Virus record (IMG/VR): IMGVR_UViG_3300015245_000022
Location: 1 to 41,567 of that record
Origin: a virus
Length of the DNA stretch: 41,567 bases
Direction: 5' to 3' (one strand)
Below, piece by piece: positions 12,775 to 21,171 of the stretch. The translations under genes and the position numbers were made by a program. Positions within the stretch are counted from its first letter, which is position 1. Every line of letters starts with the position of its first letter. The notes below the pieces were generated by a model, which worked only from the letters and a program-made list of their open reading frames with translations, was not told the origin of the DNA and made no database searches.

Positions 12775-13865
12775 ATGAGCCGCGAGCGCTGGTGATCAAA
12801 GTCCCGCGTCTCGATGGTTACAAGACGGTCGTGGTCAATGCCGCAGTCATCGTTTTCGGCTTGGCCAATGTGCTATGGCCGGCGAAGGTGCAGGCTGTGC
12901 CATCGGGAGAGACTATCGGACTGGTGTTCGATCAGGGACAGGGTGCCCTCGTGGCTGTGCTTGGGCTGGTCAACCTGCTGTTGCGGCTGATCACGGACCG
13001 GCCAGCGCTTGGCGGTGTGTTGAAGAAGGCCCCTAGCGGGCCGGCTGGCGGACAGGGACAGCCGGTGCATTCCGGTGTCGTGAGTGTCGGACCCGGCATG
13101 CCACCGGTGCAGTTGCTCGGTGGTGACGATTCGCCGATGGTAACCTCCAGCCTCTTCACGCCGATGGAGGGCACGTTGCAAATCATCCGGGACCCGGATG
13201 GCGAGGTCCGTGTGACGGACATCACTGCGCAGCATCGCGAGATGCGTCCGGCGCGGCCCTCGGAGCTTGCAGATTCTTGGACCGTGCGGGACGCTGTGAT
13301 GACCGATCGTGCATTCAACCCGCCGGCGACACTTGCGGAGATGTTGCGCGAGCCCGCGCAAGTTGTTAATCTGCAGGACCGCTTCCCAGATTTTCTTTAC
13401 CGGAAAAGGTCTATGTCCAAAAAGGAATCGATCAGCCTGCATGCGAATGCCTGGCCGGTCTTCGCTGTGCTGCTGATCGTGGCAATGATGGTCGCACTCT
13501 CCGGCTGCGCACAGCTTGCGGCGGTCAATGCGATCGGGACCGCGAAGACGGTCGAACAGAAAGCGTTTGCGTCTTATGGGACGTTCGTGGTGTTCGAAGA
13601 GCGTGCGGCCGCGCTGATCGCGGATCGCCAGATCCCGGTTGCGGTGCGTAAACGTATCCAGGCAGCGGATAAAGTGGCTAAGCCCGCCGCCGATACGGTG
13701 CTGACGCTGGCACAGGAGCTCGTACAGCTACGAAACGCTGCCGAGACGAGTGGGAGTACCTCCGAGAAGCTTACGGCCGTCACGAACGCGCTAACGGGCG
13801 CTCTGGCGTCATTGGCGCCGAAGATGACTGCACTTGTGGAAGCCGTCGAGGCGGTGACGCGATGA
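12759..13865 (+). CDS. Fused holin-like membrane region plus lipoprotein
   Basis: A 368-residue open frame with two distinct halves. Residues 1-80 contain two hydrophobic segments (VVVNAAVIVFGLANVLW and ALVAVLGLVNLLLRLIT) as in small holin-like phage proteins. A proline/glycine-rich linker follows. At residue 219 an internal MSKKES (ATG 13413, with GGAAAAGG upstream) begins a perfect lipoprotein signal, hydrophobic with lipobox LSGC (C250), followed by a helical domain. A lipobox 250 residues into a protein is not usable unless translation restarts. The frame probably makes two proteins, or is a recent stop-loss fusion. The first start, ATG 12759, follows GAGGTG. Confidence 0.8.
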   Translation: MVSQMNEPRALVIKVPRLDGYKTVVVNAAVIVFGLANVLWPAKVQAVPSGETIGLVFDQGQGALVAVLGLVNLLLRLITDRPALGGVLKKAPSGPAGGQGQPVHSGVVSVGPGMPPVQLLGGDDSPMVTSSLFTPMEGTLQIIRDPDGEVRVTDITAQHREMRPARPSELADSWTVRDAVMTDRAFNPPATLAEMLREPAQVVNLQDRFPDFLYRKRSMSKKESISLHANAWPVFAVLLIVAMMVALSGCAQLAAVNAIGTAKTVEQKAFASYGTFVVFEERAAALIADRQIPVAVRKRIQAADKVAKPAADTVLTLAQELVQLRNAAETSGSTSEKLTAVTNALTGALASLAPKMTALVEAVEAVTR

Positions 13866-14230
13866 GAGAGTCGATCGATCCGCCTTGTCCCGAATGCGGG
13901 CAATCCATGTTCCACACTTCGCAATGTTCACGGTTGCCACTTGAGCCGGAAGGGGTTGGTGTTCCCGTGCATGACGCTACTCGCGAGGTGCTCGCCGAGC
14001 GCGGCGCCCGTTACGGTCGGTTCGACAGCCATGCGGCGATTGCGCAGCGGCTGAAGGCGGATATGGCCGTGACGCCGAACTGGGGTAGACTGGCGCCCGA
14101 TCAGCGTGAGGCGCTGGAGATGATCCAGCACAAGGTTGCGCGGATCCTGAATGGCGACCCGGACTACGAGGATTCGTGGCGTGACATCGCCGGCTATGCG
14201 ACGCTGGTTGCGGATCGGTTGAAGGTGTGA
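13862..14230 (+). CDS. DUF6378 phage protein
   Basis: A 122-residue protein. The N-terminus has a zinc-knuckle-like CPECG with a later cysteine (QCSR). The conserved core VLAERGARYGRF, then REALEMIQHKVARILNGDP and DSWRDIAGYATLV, is the signature of the DUF6378 family found widely in phages of proteobacteria; its biochemical role is unknown. The start overlaps the lipoprotein stop by four bases (ATGA). Confidence 0.82.
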   Translation: MRESIDPPCPECGQSMFHTSQCSRLPLEPEGVGVPVHDATREVLAERGARYGRFDSHAAIAQRLKADMAVTPNWGRLAPDQREALEMIQHKVARILNGDPDYEDSWRDIAGYATLVADRLKV

Positions 14231-14233
14231 ACA

Positions 14234-14428
14234 GTGGTTTATGGTGCGCTTACTGCATTTTTGAATGATGGCAAATGTGCGGATATGCGTTCGCACGAGA
14301 TGATTTCTTGTGCATTGCAGTTCCACTATGAGCGGCAAGGGCATGTGATTCCGGATGTTCTTCGTCAAGATGTTGAATATTTGATGGATTTCGCGGTGAG
14401 ACGAGCAAGCGAACAGGAGCAGAAATGA
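14234..14428 (+). CDS. Small protein upstream of terminase
   Basis: A 64-residue protein starting with GTG at 14234 six bases after AAGGTG. It is helical, with two cysteines and an acidic C-terminus (RRASEQEQK). The stop overlaps the next ATG (ATGA). Local GC is a little lower than in its neighbours. No family is recognised. Confidence 0.65.
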   Translation: MVYGALTAFLNDGKCADMRSHEMISCALQFHYERQGHVIPDVLRQDVEYLMDFAVRRASEQEQK

Positions 14429-14796
14429 GCAACGGACAATTTTGGCTGATGCTGCCGCAAGTAATTAATCTTGTAGCGGCTGCCGTGCAGTATGCAGGTG
14501 TCAATCCGGCTGTGCCGAAATTCCTCGGTGTGCTGGCGCAGATCTCGGCGCAAGGCGAGGCCGCTTATGACGCGCTAACGCAGCTTAAAGACCTGGTCGT
14601 GCGCATGATCGCCGAAGGCCGCGAGCCGACCGACGATGAATGGGAAGCGCTGCGTATTCGCTCGGAAGTTGCATCGGATACCATTCAGAGCTATGATTTC
14701 GACAATGAAGTCCAGCTCGATCCTGGCTTTCCGCGACCGGTCGAGTCCACTGTGACCGGGGAAGTGCAGTCGCCGGATGAACCGAAAACGAGCTAA
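14425..14796 (+). CDS. Conserved phage protein preceding terminase
   Basis: A 123-residue protein. A hydrophobic N-terminal helix (FWLMLPQVINLVAAAVQYAG) is followed by helices and a motif GREPTDDEWEALRIRS seen in many phage proteins near the packaging genes, then an acidic disordered tail. The N-terminal helix could be a membrane or assembly contact. It overlaps the terminase small subunit gene by 20 bp. The function is unknown. Confidence 0.7.
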   Translation: MSNGQFWLMLPQVINLVAAAVQYAGVNPAVPKFLGVLAQISAQGEAAYDALTQLKDLVVRMIAEGREPTDDEWEALRIRSEVASDTIQSYDFDNEVQLDPGFPRPVESTVTGEVQSPDEPKTS

Positions 14797-15316
14797 GCGT
14801 TACTTGCCTCCCGAAGCAGAACCGGAACGCACCGTCATTGCCGATGACGGCGCGTTTGCGCGTTCGATGGTGCTGTGGTCGACCAGAGCCGAAGCTTGGG
14901 CGGCGGCAGAGAACCGTATGCCGCGTCATAGTCGCACGACGTTCAGCATGTCGTTCGTCGAACGTGCTCGCCGGTTGGGCAAGGCAGGGATCCTGGATAC
15001 CGGACGTATCGCGGTGCATTTCCGTTGTGCCGAGCAGACTGTCCGCAACTGGCGTACGAAGTTCCCCGAGTTCAATGCGGCTTTCGATGAAGGCGCGTTA
15101 GAGGCCGATCTGCGCTGCACGGATGTGGTGTTCGATGCCGCGTGTGGTGGTAGTGCGCCAGACGCGCGCTGGTGGCTGGAGCGTCGCAATGCCGCCTTCC
15201 GGCCTAAGCAGGATGTGCAGCAGTCCTACGACAAGAACACGCTCGCCGCATTGATCACGCGGCACGAGATGAGCGAAGACCAGCTCCGCGAGCAGGGTGT
15301 GATCGAGGATGGTTAG
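14777..15316 (+). CDS. terS: Terminase small subunit
   Basis: A 179-residue protein with a helix-turn-helix at residues about 75-94 (TGRIAVHFRCAEQTVRNW), preceded by a basic region and followed by helices carrying a DARWWLERR segment, as in phage small terminases. It lies directly before the large subunit with an 8-bp overlap. It should recognise the packaging site and load the large terminase. Assignment rests on the HTH architecture and position; sequence in this family is poorly conserved. Confidence 0.82.
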   Translation: MNRKRAKRYLPPEAEPERTVIADDGAFARSMVLWSTRAEAWAAAENRMPRHSRTTFSMSFVERARRLGKAGILDTGRIAVHFRCAEQTVRNWRTKFPEFNAAFDEGALEADLRCTDVVFDAACGGSAPDARWWLERRNAAFRPKQDVQQSYDKNTLAALITRHEMSEDQLREQGVIEDG

Positions 15317-16913
15317 CCAGTTCGAGCTACCGGCAGCGCCGCGCTTCAATTACGCGCGCATGTCGATCGAGATGCTGATCGCGAACCCGTTGTTGCGGCT
15401 CAACACGATCTACCAGATCGTCGACAAGAACGGTAACCTTGTGCCGTTCAAGATGAACGCCGAGCAGTATGACCTCTACAAGAACCGCCACAACCTCAAC
15501 ATCATCACCAAGGCGCGGCAGAAGGGCTTCACCACTCTCATTCAGTTGTTTTTGCTGGATACCGCGCTGTTCAACGCCAATACTTCGTGCGGTGTGATCG
15601 CGCATAATCAGGAGGACGCACGCAAGTTCTTCGATAAGAAGATCAAGCTCGCTTACGACATGATCCCGGACGACTTCCGTGAGCGCTTCTGTCCGGCAGC
15701 GGAACAGGACCGGGCTGGCCAGCTCAAGTTTGCCAACGGTTCTTACATCACTGTCGGTACGTCGATGCGCTCGGACACCGTGCAGTATCTGCACATCTCC
15801 GAGTTCGGCAAGATGTGTGCGAAGTTCCCGGATAAGGCAGACGAGGTCGTGTCGGGTGCGCTCAACGCCGTTGGGCCTGGCAATGTGGTGTTCATCGAGA
15901 GCACTGGCGAGGGCGCGCACGGGCATTTTTACGATATGGCGGTAACGGCACGGAAGGCCACCGAACGCGGCGATCGGCTGACTGCCATGGACTACAAGTT
16001 TTTCTTCTACCCGTGGTGGCAGTCGCCGGAATATGAGTTGCACGACTATGTGCAACTCGAATCCGATGACGAGAAGTATTTCCGTGAGCTGCAGCGCTAT
16101 CACGCCCTCGATCTGCCGGCGCCGAAGAAATACTGGTACGCGAAGAAACGACGCGAGCAACGCGACCGTATGTTTCGTGAGTACCCGTCGACGCCTGAAG
16201 AAGCCTTTCGGGGCATTCTCGATGGCGCACCGTTCGGCAGCATTATGGCTGGCTTGCGTCAGCAGGGTCGTGTGCGGCCAGTGCCATGGACGCCCAGTGT
16301 GCCCGTGAACACCTTCTGGGACCTTGGCCACAACGACAAGACCGCGATCTGGTTTCATCAACTTGTAGGTCATGAGAACCGTTTCATAGACTACTATGAA
16401 GACAGGCTGTTGCCTTTGCATCACTATGCGAAGGTTGTGCAAGAAAAGCGTTATGTCTATGGCGAGCATTATTTGCCGCATGACATAGAAGTGACCGAGC
16501 TGACACAGCGTGATTCGAAAACGCGACGCGAAATATTAGAAGAGCTTGGGATCAAGCCCACGATCGTCGTGCCACGCATACCGTCCGAGCAAGAAGGGAT
16601 CGATGCTACGCGCGACGTGATGGAGTCTTGTTTCTTCGACGACGAGAAGTGTGCGCAAGGCGTGCGTTGCTTGGAGAACGTGCGTTATCGCTGGGACGAC
16701 AAGAACCAAGAATTCCAACCGCATCTGCTACGGAACTGGGCCAAGCATGGCGGCGATAGCTTCATGCAATGGGGGCATGGATATCGTCACCGGCGCATGA
16801 TACAACAACCAAGTGAAGACACTAGCGAGCTGGCGCGCAGCGAACGGGCAACGAACCGCAGTTCGCATGGGCGCAGGAACCATCAGTTTACCGAGAACGA
16901 TTGGAGATTGTGA
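15309..16913 (+). CDS. terL: Terminase large subunit
   Basis: A 534-residue packaging motor. The ATPase domain has the Walker A variant KARQKGFTT (residues 68-76) and Walker B with catalytic glutamate YLHISE (E165). The C-terminal RNase H-like nuclease begins with FWDLGHND (D338, D343). The protein docks on the portal, pumps DNA into the prohead and cuts it. It overlaps the small subunit gene by 8 bp and is followed two bases later by a tiny basic gene. Confidence 0.95.
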   Translation: MVSQFELPAAPRFNYARMSIEMLIANPLLRLNTIYQIVDKNGNLVPFKMNAEQYDLYKNRHNLNIITKARQKGFTTLIQLFLLDTALFNANTSCGVIAHNQEDARKFFDKKIKLAYDMIPDDFRERFCPAAEQDRAGQLKFANGSYITVGTSMRSDTVQYLHISEFGKMCAKFPDKADEVVSGALNAVGPGNVVFIESTGEGAHGHFYDMAVTARKATERGDRLTAMDYKFFFYPWWQSPEYELHDYVQLESDDEKYFRELQRYHALDLPAPKKYWYAKKRREQRDRMFREYPSTPEEAFRGILDGAPFGSIMAGLRQQGRVRPVPWTPSVPVNTFWDLGHNDKTAIWFHQLVGHENRFIDYYEDRLLPLHHYAKVVQEKRYVYGEHYLPHDIEVTELTQRDSKTRREILEELGIKPTIVVPRIPSEQEGIDATRDVMESCFFDDEKCAQGVRCLENVRYRWDDKNQEFQPHLLRNWAKHGGDSFMQWGHGYRHRRMIQQPSEDTSELARSERATNRSSHGRRNHQFTENDWRL

Positions 16914-16914
16914 A

Positions 16915-17037
16915 ATGGCGAAGATGGGTCGCGGGACGGTTGGCAAGCGGGGCATGGGCAAGGGTGCGAAGTCGCATGTCGTGACTTCGAGCAAAGCGCC
17001 GGTGAAGATCAAGAGCACGAGCGGCAAAGGCTACTGA
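16915..17037 (+). CDS. 40-residue Gly/Lys-rich basic protein ending SGKGY
   Basis: The ATG at 16915 is preceded by GGAG eight bases upstream and starts two bases after the large terminase stop. The product, MAKMGRGTVGKRGMG and onward, is highly basic, rich in Gly, Lys and Ser, and ends SGKGY. The last codons and stop lie in a 41-bp direct repeat shared with the next small gene. A DNA-packaging or internal head role would fit the charge, but this is a guess. A longer upstream start (16813) is rejected because it overlaps terL. Confidence 0.68.
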   Translation: MAKMGRGTVGKRGMGKGAKSHVVTSSKAPVKIKSTSGKGY

Positions 17038-17059
17038 GATCTGCACATCGGCACTGCAG
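17019..17059 (+). repeat. 41-bp direct repeat, copy 1
   Basis: Identical to 17290-17330 except for one base (C at 17046, G in copy 2). It begins in the SGKGY codons of the 40-residue gene, includes the stop, and ends in a CTGCAG-type hairpin sequence. Confidence 0.93.
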
Positions 17060-17131
17060 TAGCGAGCCACTAGGCTTGCGGTCTTGGGACCGGCGTCTTC
17101 GGCGGCCTGCTGAACTGAAAGGATCGATCAC

Positions 17132-17308
17132 ATGCGTCGCAATGATATGACACTGATGTGCGCAGCTGAGCTGAAGATCGTGGAAGCGGTCGAGACCGTC
17201 GAGCGTATGGCTGCTGACTCTCGATTGACCGATGCCGTGACCTTGCTGCAGCAGGCTCGCGATAAAGTCGCCGATTACGTCGATGATCGGAGCGGCAAAG
17301 GCTACTGA
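17132..17308 (+). CDS. 58-residue helical protein ending SGKGY
   Basis: A small gene between terL and portal. ATG 17132 follows AAAGGATC. The product is a single long helix-forming chain (AAELKIVEAVETVERMAADS, then LLQQARDKVADYVDD) and ends RSGKGY, the same tail as the preceding basic protein. The tail is encoded by the second copy of the 41-bp repeat. The gene looks like an insertion of about 271 bp bounded by the repeats. A coiled-coil or assembly role is possible; no family is recognised. Confidence 0.65.
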   Translation: MRRNDMTLMCAAELKIVEAVETVERMAADSRLTDAVTLLQQARDKVADYVDDRSGKGY

Positions 17309-17330
17309 GATCTGCAGATCGGCACTGCAG
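17290..17330 (+). repeat. 41-bp direct repeat, copy 2
   Basis: 40 of 41 bases match 17019-17059. It contains the 12-bp palindrome GATCTGCAGATC and a potential CTGCAG/CTGCAG hairpin with a 7-base loop just after the stop codon. Confidence 0.93.
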
Positions 17331-17399
17331 GTGTGAGTCGCGTGGCGGTAGGTTCGACGCGTCCGACTGCGCGGCTCGCGTATTCGTGTGAGGGAAGCA

Positions 17400-19718
17400 A
17401 TGGCTAGGCGGCGTAAGGGTGACGACAAGGAACTGGTCGAACGGATCCAGTTCTTCGTCGATCGCGGCATCAATTCGGAGGGTGGCGACGTCACCAATCT
17501 GCGCCAGACCATGTTCTCCCGCTACTACGGTGAAGAGTTCGGCAACGAGCGGGACGGGTACTCAAAATACGTATCCCGCGAAGTACTTGAGAATGTGGAG
17601 TGGTGCCTACCCTCCATCATGCGTGTGTTCTTGGGCGGGACGCGCGCAGTCGAGTTCGCGGCGAGCGGATCGGAGGACGAAGATCAGGCGCGACATGAGA
17701 CCGACGTCGTAAACTACTGGTTCCACAACGGTTCCGAGGAAGACAGCGGTTTCCTCACGCTGTATTCGTGGGTGAAAGACATCCTGATGTATCCGAATGG
17801 TTACGTCAAAATCTCGGTGCGCGAATGGACCGAGACCGAGACGCAACGCTTCGTGCGTGCCAACGATGCGCAGTATCAGTTTGCGCAAGCGCAGCCGAAC
17901 GGCGATGTGGTAGTCGAGAAAGAGCATCCGGACGGGACGCGCGATATTGCGGTGTCGCATGAGAAAGAGCGCCGTCGCGCGGTGGTCGAGCCGCTGCCGC
18001 CGGATGAAGTGATCATCCAGCACGGCTATACCAAGCTCAACCTCGATGGCGCGGGGTTCGTTTGCCACCGAGTCCAGCGTACCATGTCGTGGTTGCGAGA
18101 GGAGGGGTTCACCGAGGCCGATCTTGAGGACCTTGGACCGACCGATAGCGAGACTTGGAATGACGAGAGGGTCGTCCGGCTGTTCTACACGGATGAGAAC
18201 CCGGACGACGCAGATGAGACGTTCGATGACGAGGCAGACCGCACCGTGTGGGTACATGAGTGCTATCTGCGTTTCGATGACGATGGCGATGGTATCGCCG
18301 AGCGACGCCGAGTGCTCATGGCTGGCACGAAGGTCCTGGAGAATGAGCCGGACGATTATGTGCCGATCGTCGCGGCGAGTGCCATTCTCATGCCGCATAA
18401 GCATATCGGGTTGTCCTATGCCGAGATCGTCAGCGACCTGCAGGAGCTGATCTCCACGCTGACGCGGCAGATGCTCGACAACATCTATCGGCAGAACGTG
18501 CGCCGCAAATATCTTGCCGAACAGGCGATCACCAGCGACAACGCGACGATGGATCAGATCCTCGATGGTCGGTCCGAGGTCGTGCTGGTGCGCGGCAACC
18601 CGGCCGAAGCGGTGATGCCCGAGCAGGTGCAGTCGCTGGTCGCCGAGATCGGCGCGGTAATCACCGAGTTTCGCAAGCTGCCCGAGATGCGCACCGGTGT
18701 GGCGCCGACGTTGACGCTCGATCCGTCTGTGCTGGAGAAATCTACCATGGGCGCCTTCCTCGGGGCGCTGGAGCAGGCAAGCCAGCGACTGGAGCTATTG
18801 ACGCGGCTGTTTGCCGAGACCGGGCTGAAGACGGTCTTTCAGAAGATCCACTATCTGCTTCGAACCTATTTCACCGAGCCTCAGCAGGTGAAGATCGCTG
18901 GCCAATGGGTATCGGCGGACCCGTCGAAGTGGAAGGCGCGTTCGAATATCAGCGTCAATGTCGGGCTCGGGTTCAACAACAAGCAGGTGATGATCGGCTT
19001 GCTCGTGCAGTTGCTCGGCATCCAGAAAGAGGCGTTGCAGATTGGGCTTGTCAATCCAAAGAAGCTCTATGCGACGCTGGAGCGGCTGATCGAGCAGGCC
19101 AATCTCGGTCATGCCGGGACCTATTTCATCGATCCCGATACGCCTGAATATCAAGGTCCGCCAAAGCCGCAACCGACAGCGCAAGACCAATTGGCGATGG
19201 CTCAAGCACAGAGTCTGGCGCAAGATTCCAAGCGCCGCGATGTCGAGGCCAAGGGTAAGCTTGACGACATGGTTGCGAAGCGGAAGGCGGAGACCGAACA
19301 GGCGCAGCTCGATGCGGATTTCAAGGCCGCCGAAGCGATGGACCGGCTCGATGAGTCCGAGCGCAAGAACAAAGACCTGAAGTCGCAGATCGCACTCCGT
19401 GATGCGCAGATTCAGGAGTTGAACGCTCGTGCGTTGAAGGAAGGTATCGCACCGGTGGATAGTACCGCGGCGGATGAGTTTGCGCGTGCCGGGCAGGAGT
19501 TGGCCGATACCGAAGACGGCGAGATGAACGGCGAGGCGCAGATGCCCGACCAGAGCGCACAGTTCGAGGACCTTCGGCAGTCGCTGTTGACCGATGTGCA
19601 GAAGATGTTGGCCGATCATACGCAGGAGATCAAGGCAGCGGTGAATGCGAACGCCATGGCGCCGCGCACGGTCAAATATGACGATGAAGGTAAACCTATT
19701 GGTGTGGAGATCGGATGA
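17400..19718 (+). CDS. Portal protein (P22-like)
   Basis: A 772-residue portal of the long podovirus type. The start is ATG 17400, five bases after AGGGA; the GTG at 17388 is part of that site. The N-terminal region is acidic and aromatic (YYGEEFGNERDGYSKYVSREV), followed by a beta-rich wing domain. The stem/crown part contains DNIYRQNVRRK, and a long Gln/Ala/Lys-rich coiled coil occupies residues about 590-690, typical of the barrel extension. It forms the dodecameric ring through which DNA is packaged and to which the tail attaches. It lies between terminase and capsid genes, as expected. Confidence 0.92.
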   Translation: MARRRKGDDKELVERIQFFVDRGINSEGGDVTNLRQTMFSRYYGEEFGNERDGYSKYVSREVLENVEWCLPSIMRVFLGGTRAVEFAASGSEDEDQARHETDVVNYWFHNGSEEDSGFLTLYSWVKDILMYPNGYVKISVREWTETETQRFVRANDAQYQFAQAQPNGDVVVEKEHPDGTRDIAVSHEKERRRAVVEPLPPDEVIIQHGYTKLNLDGAGFVCHRVQRTMSWLREEGFTEADLEDLGPTDSETWNDERVVRLFYTDENPDDADETFDDEADRTVWVHECYLRFDDDGDGIAERRRVLMAGTKVLENEPDDYVPIVAASAILMPHKHIGLSYAEIVSDLQELISTLTRQMLDNIYRQNVRRKYLAEQAITSDNATMDQILDGRSEVVLVRGNPAEAVMPEQVQSLVAEIGAVITEFRKLPEMRTGVAPTLTLDPSVLEKSTMGAFLGALEQASQRLELLTRLFAETGLKTVFQKIHYLLRTYFTEPQQVKIAGQWVSADPSKWKARSNISVNVGLGFNNKQVMIGLLVQLLGIQKEALQIGLVNPKKLYATLERLIEQANLGHAGTYFIDPDTPEYQGPPKPQPTAQDQLAMAQAQSLAQDSKRRDVEAKGKLDDMVAKRKAETEQAQLDADFKAAEAMDRLDESERKNKDLKSQIALRDAQIQELNARALKEGIAPVDSTAADEFARAGQELADTEDGEMNGEAQMPDQSAQFEDLRQSLLTDVQKMLADHTQEIKAAVNANAMAPRTVKYDDEGKPIGVEIG

Positions 19719-19987
19719 TGCGTGTGAAAGAACTGTCTGCGCGGTGTACCCTGGGGAGCTGTCCGGCAGTGTTCGAAGTTCTCGCCGAGCAGGAATGTGT
19801 AGATGCACTCACCTGTCCGGTAGTGGTTCGAGTTGAAGACGGCTCGGTTATCACCATCGGCCGCGAGATGACGCGGGAAGAGCTTACGGCGCTCGGTCTT
19901 GCCGATCGGGTCGGTCCGGGTGAGACTGCAATTATCCATGCACCTGGCTTTCTTGAAGGTGCATTGCTCGGTAATAAGGAGATCTGA
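19715..19987 (+). CDS. Small protein coupled to portal
   Basis: A 90-residue protein whose start overlaps the portal stop (ATGA). It has three cysteines near the N-terminus and a beta-rich middle (CPVVVRVEDGSVITIG). No family is recognised; a head or connector accessory protein is likely from position alone. Confidence 0.7.
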   Translation: MMRVKELSARCTLGSCPAVFEVLAEQECVDALTCPVVVRVEDGSVITIGREMTREELTALGLADRVGPGETAIIHAPGFLEGALLGNKEI

Positions 19988-19990
19988 TTC

Positions 19991-20398
19991 ATGGCACTTC
20001 AGTATTCGACTTCTGTAAGAAACGCCAAGCTCGATGCAGTCGAGACTGCGATCGGGACGGACGCAGTGATGAAAATTCGCACCGGTGCACAGCCGGCGGA
20101 CTGCGGCACGGCGGACAGTGGCACGGTGCTGGCGACGCTGACGCTGCCCACGGATTGGATGGCTGCGGCGAGCGGCGGGACGAAGGCCAAATCGGGCACG
20201 TGGCAGGATACCAGCGCCGATAACACGGGCACGGCGGCACATTTCCGTATCTATGCCAGCGATGGTACGACCTGCCACATCCAGGGCTCTGTGACCGCTA
20301 CAGGCGGTGGTGGTCAGCTGACAGTCGACAATACGTCGTTCGCTGCGGCACAGTCCTTCACCGTGACCAGTTTCACCTTGACGGCTGGAAATGCCTAA
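19991..20398 (+). CDS. Virion structural protein, conserved phage family
   Basis: A 135-residue beta-rich protein beginning MALQYSTSVRNAKLDAVET and ending SFTLTAGNA, a pattern seen repeatedly in structural gene clusters of proteobacterial phages. Its middle repeats threonine- and glycine-rich strands typical of capsid decoration or tail-surface proteins. AAGGAGATC precedes the ATG, and the stop overlaps the next ATG (TAATG). Surface decoration is the best guess; the family has no proven role that I know of. Confidence 0.75.
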   Translation: MALQYSTSVRNAKLDAVETAIGTDAVMKIRTGAQPADCGTADSGTVLATLTLPTDWMAAASGGTKAKSGTWQDTSADNTGTAAHFRIYASDGTTCHIQGSVTATGGGGQLTVDNTSFAAAQSFTVTSFTLTAGNA

Positions 20399-21162
20399 TG
20401 GCAATCGTGATTACAGGTCGCGACTCCAAGACGACGGAGGCGACTGGCACAGTCACGATTACGTCGAATTCGCACACGCCCAGCAATAGTTCTTTGTTGG
20501 TCGTTGCTGTCGCATTCATTAATGCCTCGACGTTGTTGACTGGCACCTTTTCGATTGCAGATAACCTTGCTGGCCACCTCACTTGGACAAAGCGCTTTTA
20601 TGTTGCCGAGAGCAATAGTGGATATACGGAGGCATTGGTCGTTTGGTCTGCGCCTGTAATCGTCGGGTTACCTATGACCGTTACGGTCAGTAGTTCGGAT
20701 GGAGCCAGTGATAACCACCACAACATTCACATCTTCGACGTGACCGATCATGACCCGACGACACCATTTGTTGCAAATTCGATAACCTCGCATGCGATCG
20801 GTGATGCGGCGTTTTCGATGAATCTGCCGAGCGCGCCAGCTTCGACTTCGCTTGTAGTCGGCATGCGCTCCCGCTGTTCGAATGGCGCTGAAAATAGCGG
20901 GCCGGTGACGCCAGGAGCGACATTCACCGAGCTGTTCGACACGCAGACGCCAACGGCTGCTTACACAAGTCTTCAGACTGAATATCGCACCGGGTCGACC
21001 TCGCAGGTTGTCGACTGGGCAGATGTGCAAGTCACTGGTAGTTCTTCAGGTGTGTTTACATCGAACGCACTCGGGTTTGAAATAGCCGTTGCTGGCGGTG
21101 CTGCAGCTACGTCGATGCCGCTGCGTCGTCGATCATCGCGGACGTTCAGGCAACGCTTTTAG
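20398..21162 (+). CDS. Ser/Thr-rich beta structural protein
   Basis: A 254-residue protein almost entirely of beta-type, Ser/Thr/Val-rich sequence with few charged residues. It ends abruptly in a basic tail, PLRRRSSRTFRQRF. Such a composition fits an Ig-like or jelly-roll virion surface protein; the basic tail could anchor it to another virion component. Translation is coupled to the previous gene (TAATG). No specific family is recognised. Confidence 0.72.
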   Translation: MAIVITGRDSKTTEATGTVTITSNSHTPSNSSLLVVAVAFINASTLLTGTFSIADNLAGHLTWTKRFYVAESNSGYTEALVVWSAPVIVGLPMTVTVSSSDGASDNHHNIHIFDVTDHDPTTPFVANSITSHAIGDAAFSMNLPSAPASTSLVVGMRSRCSNGAENSGPVTPGATFTELFDTQTPTAAYTSLQTEYRTGSTSQVVDWADVQVTGSSSGVFTSNALGFEIAVAGGAAATSMPLRRRSSRTFRQRF

Positions 21163-21171
21163 GAGGATGGA

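Noticed and set aside
15327-16481. 384-residue minus-strand frame opposite the large terminase
   Set aside because: Shadow of terL, with no domain and no ribosome site.
18795-19808. 337-residue minus-strand frame opposite the portal
   Set aside because: Shadow frame crossing the portal-downstream gene junction; no start signal and no recognisable fold.
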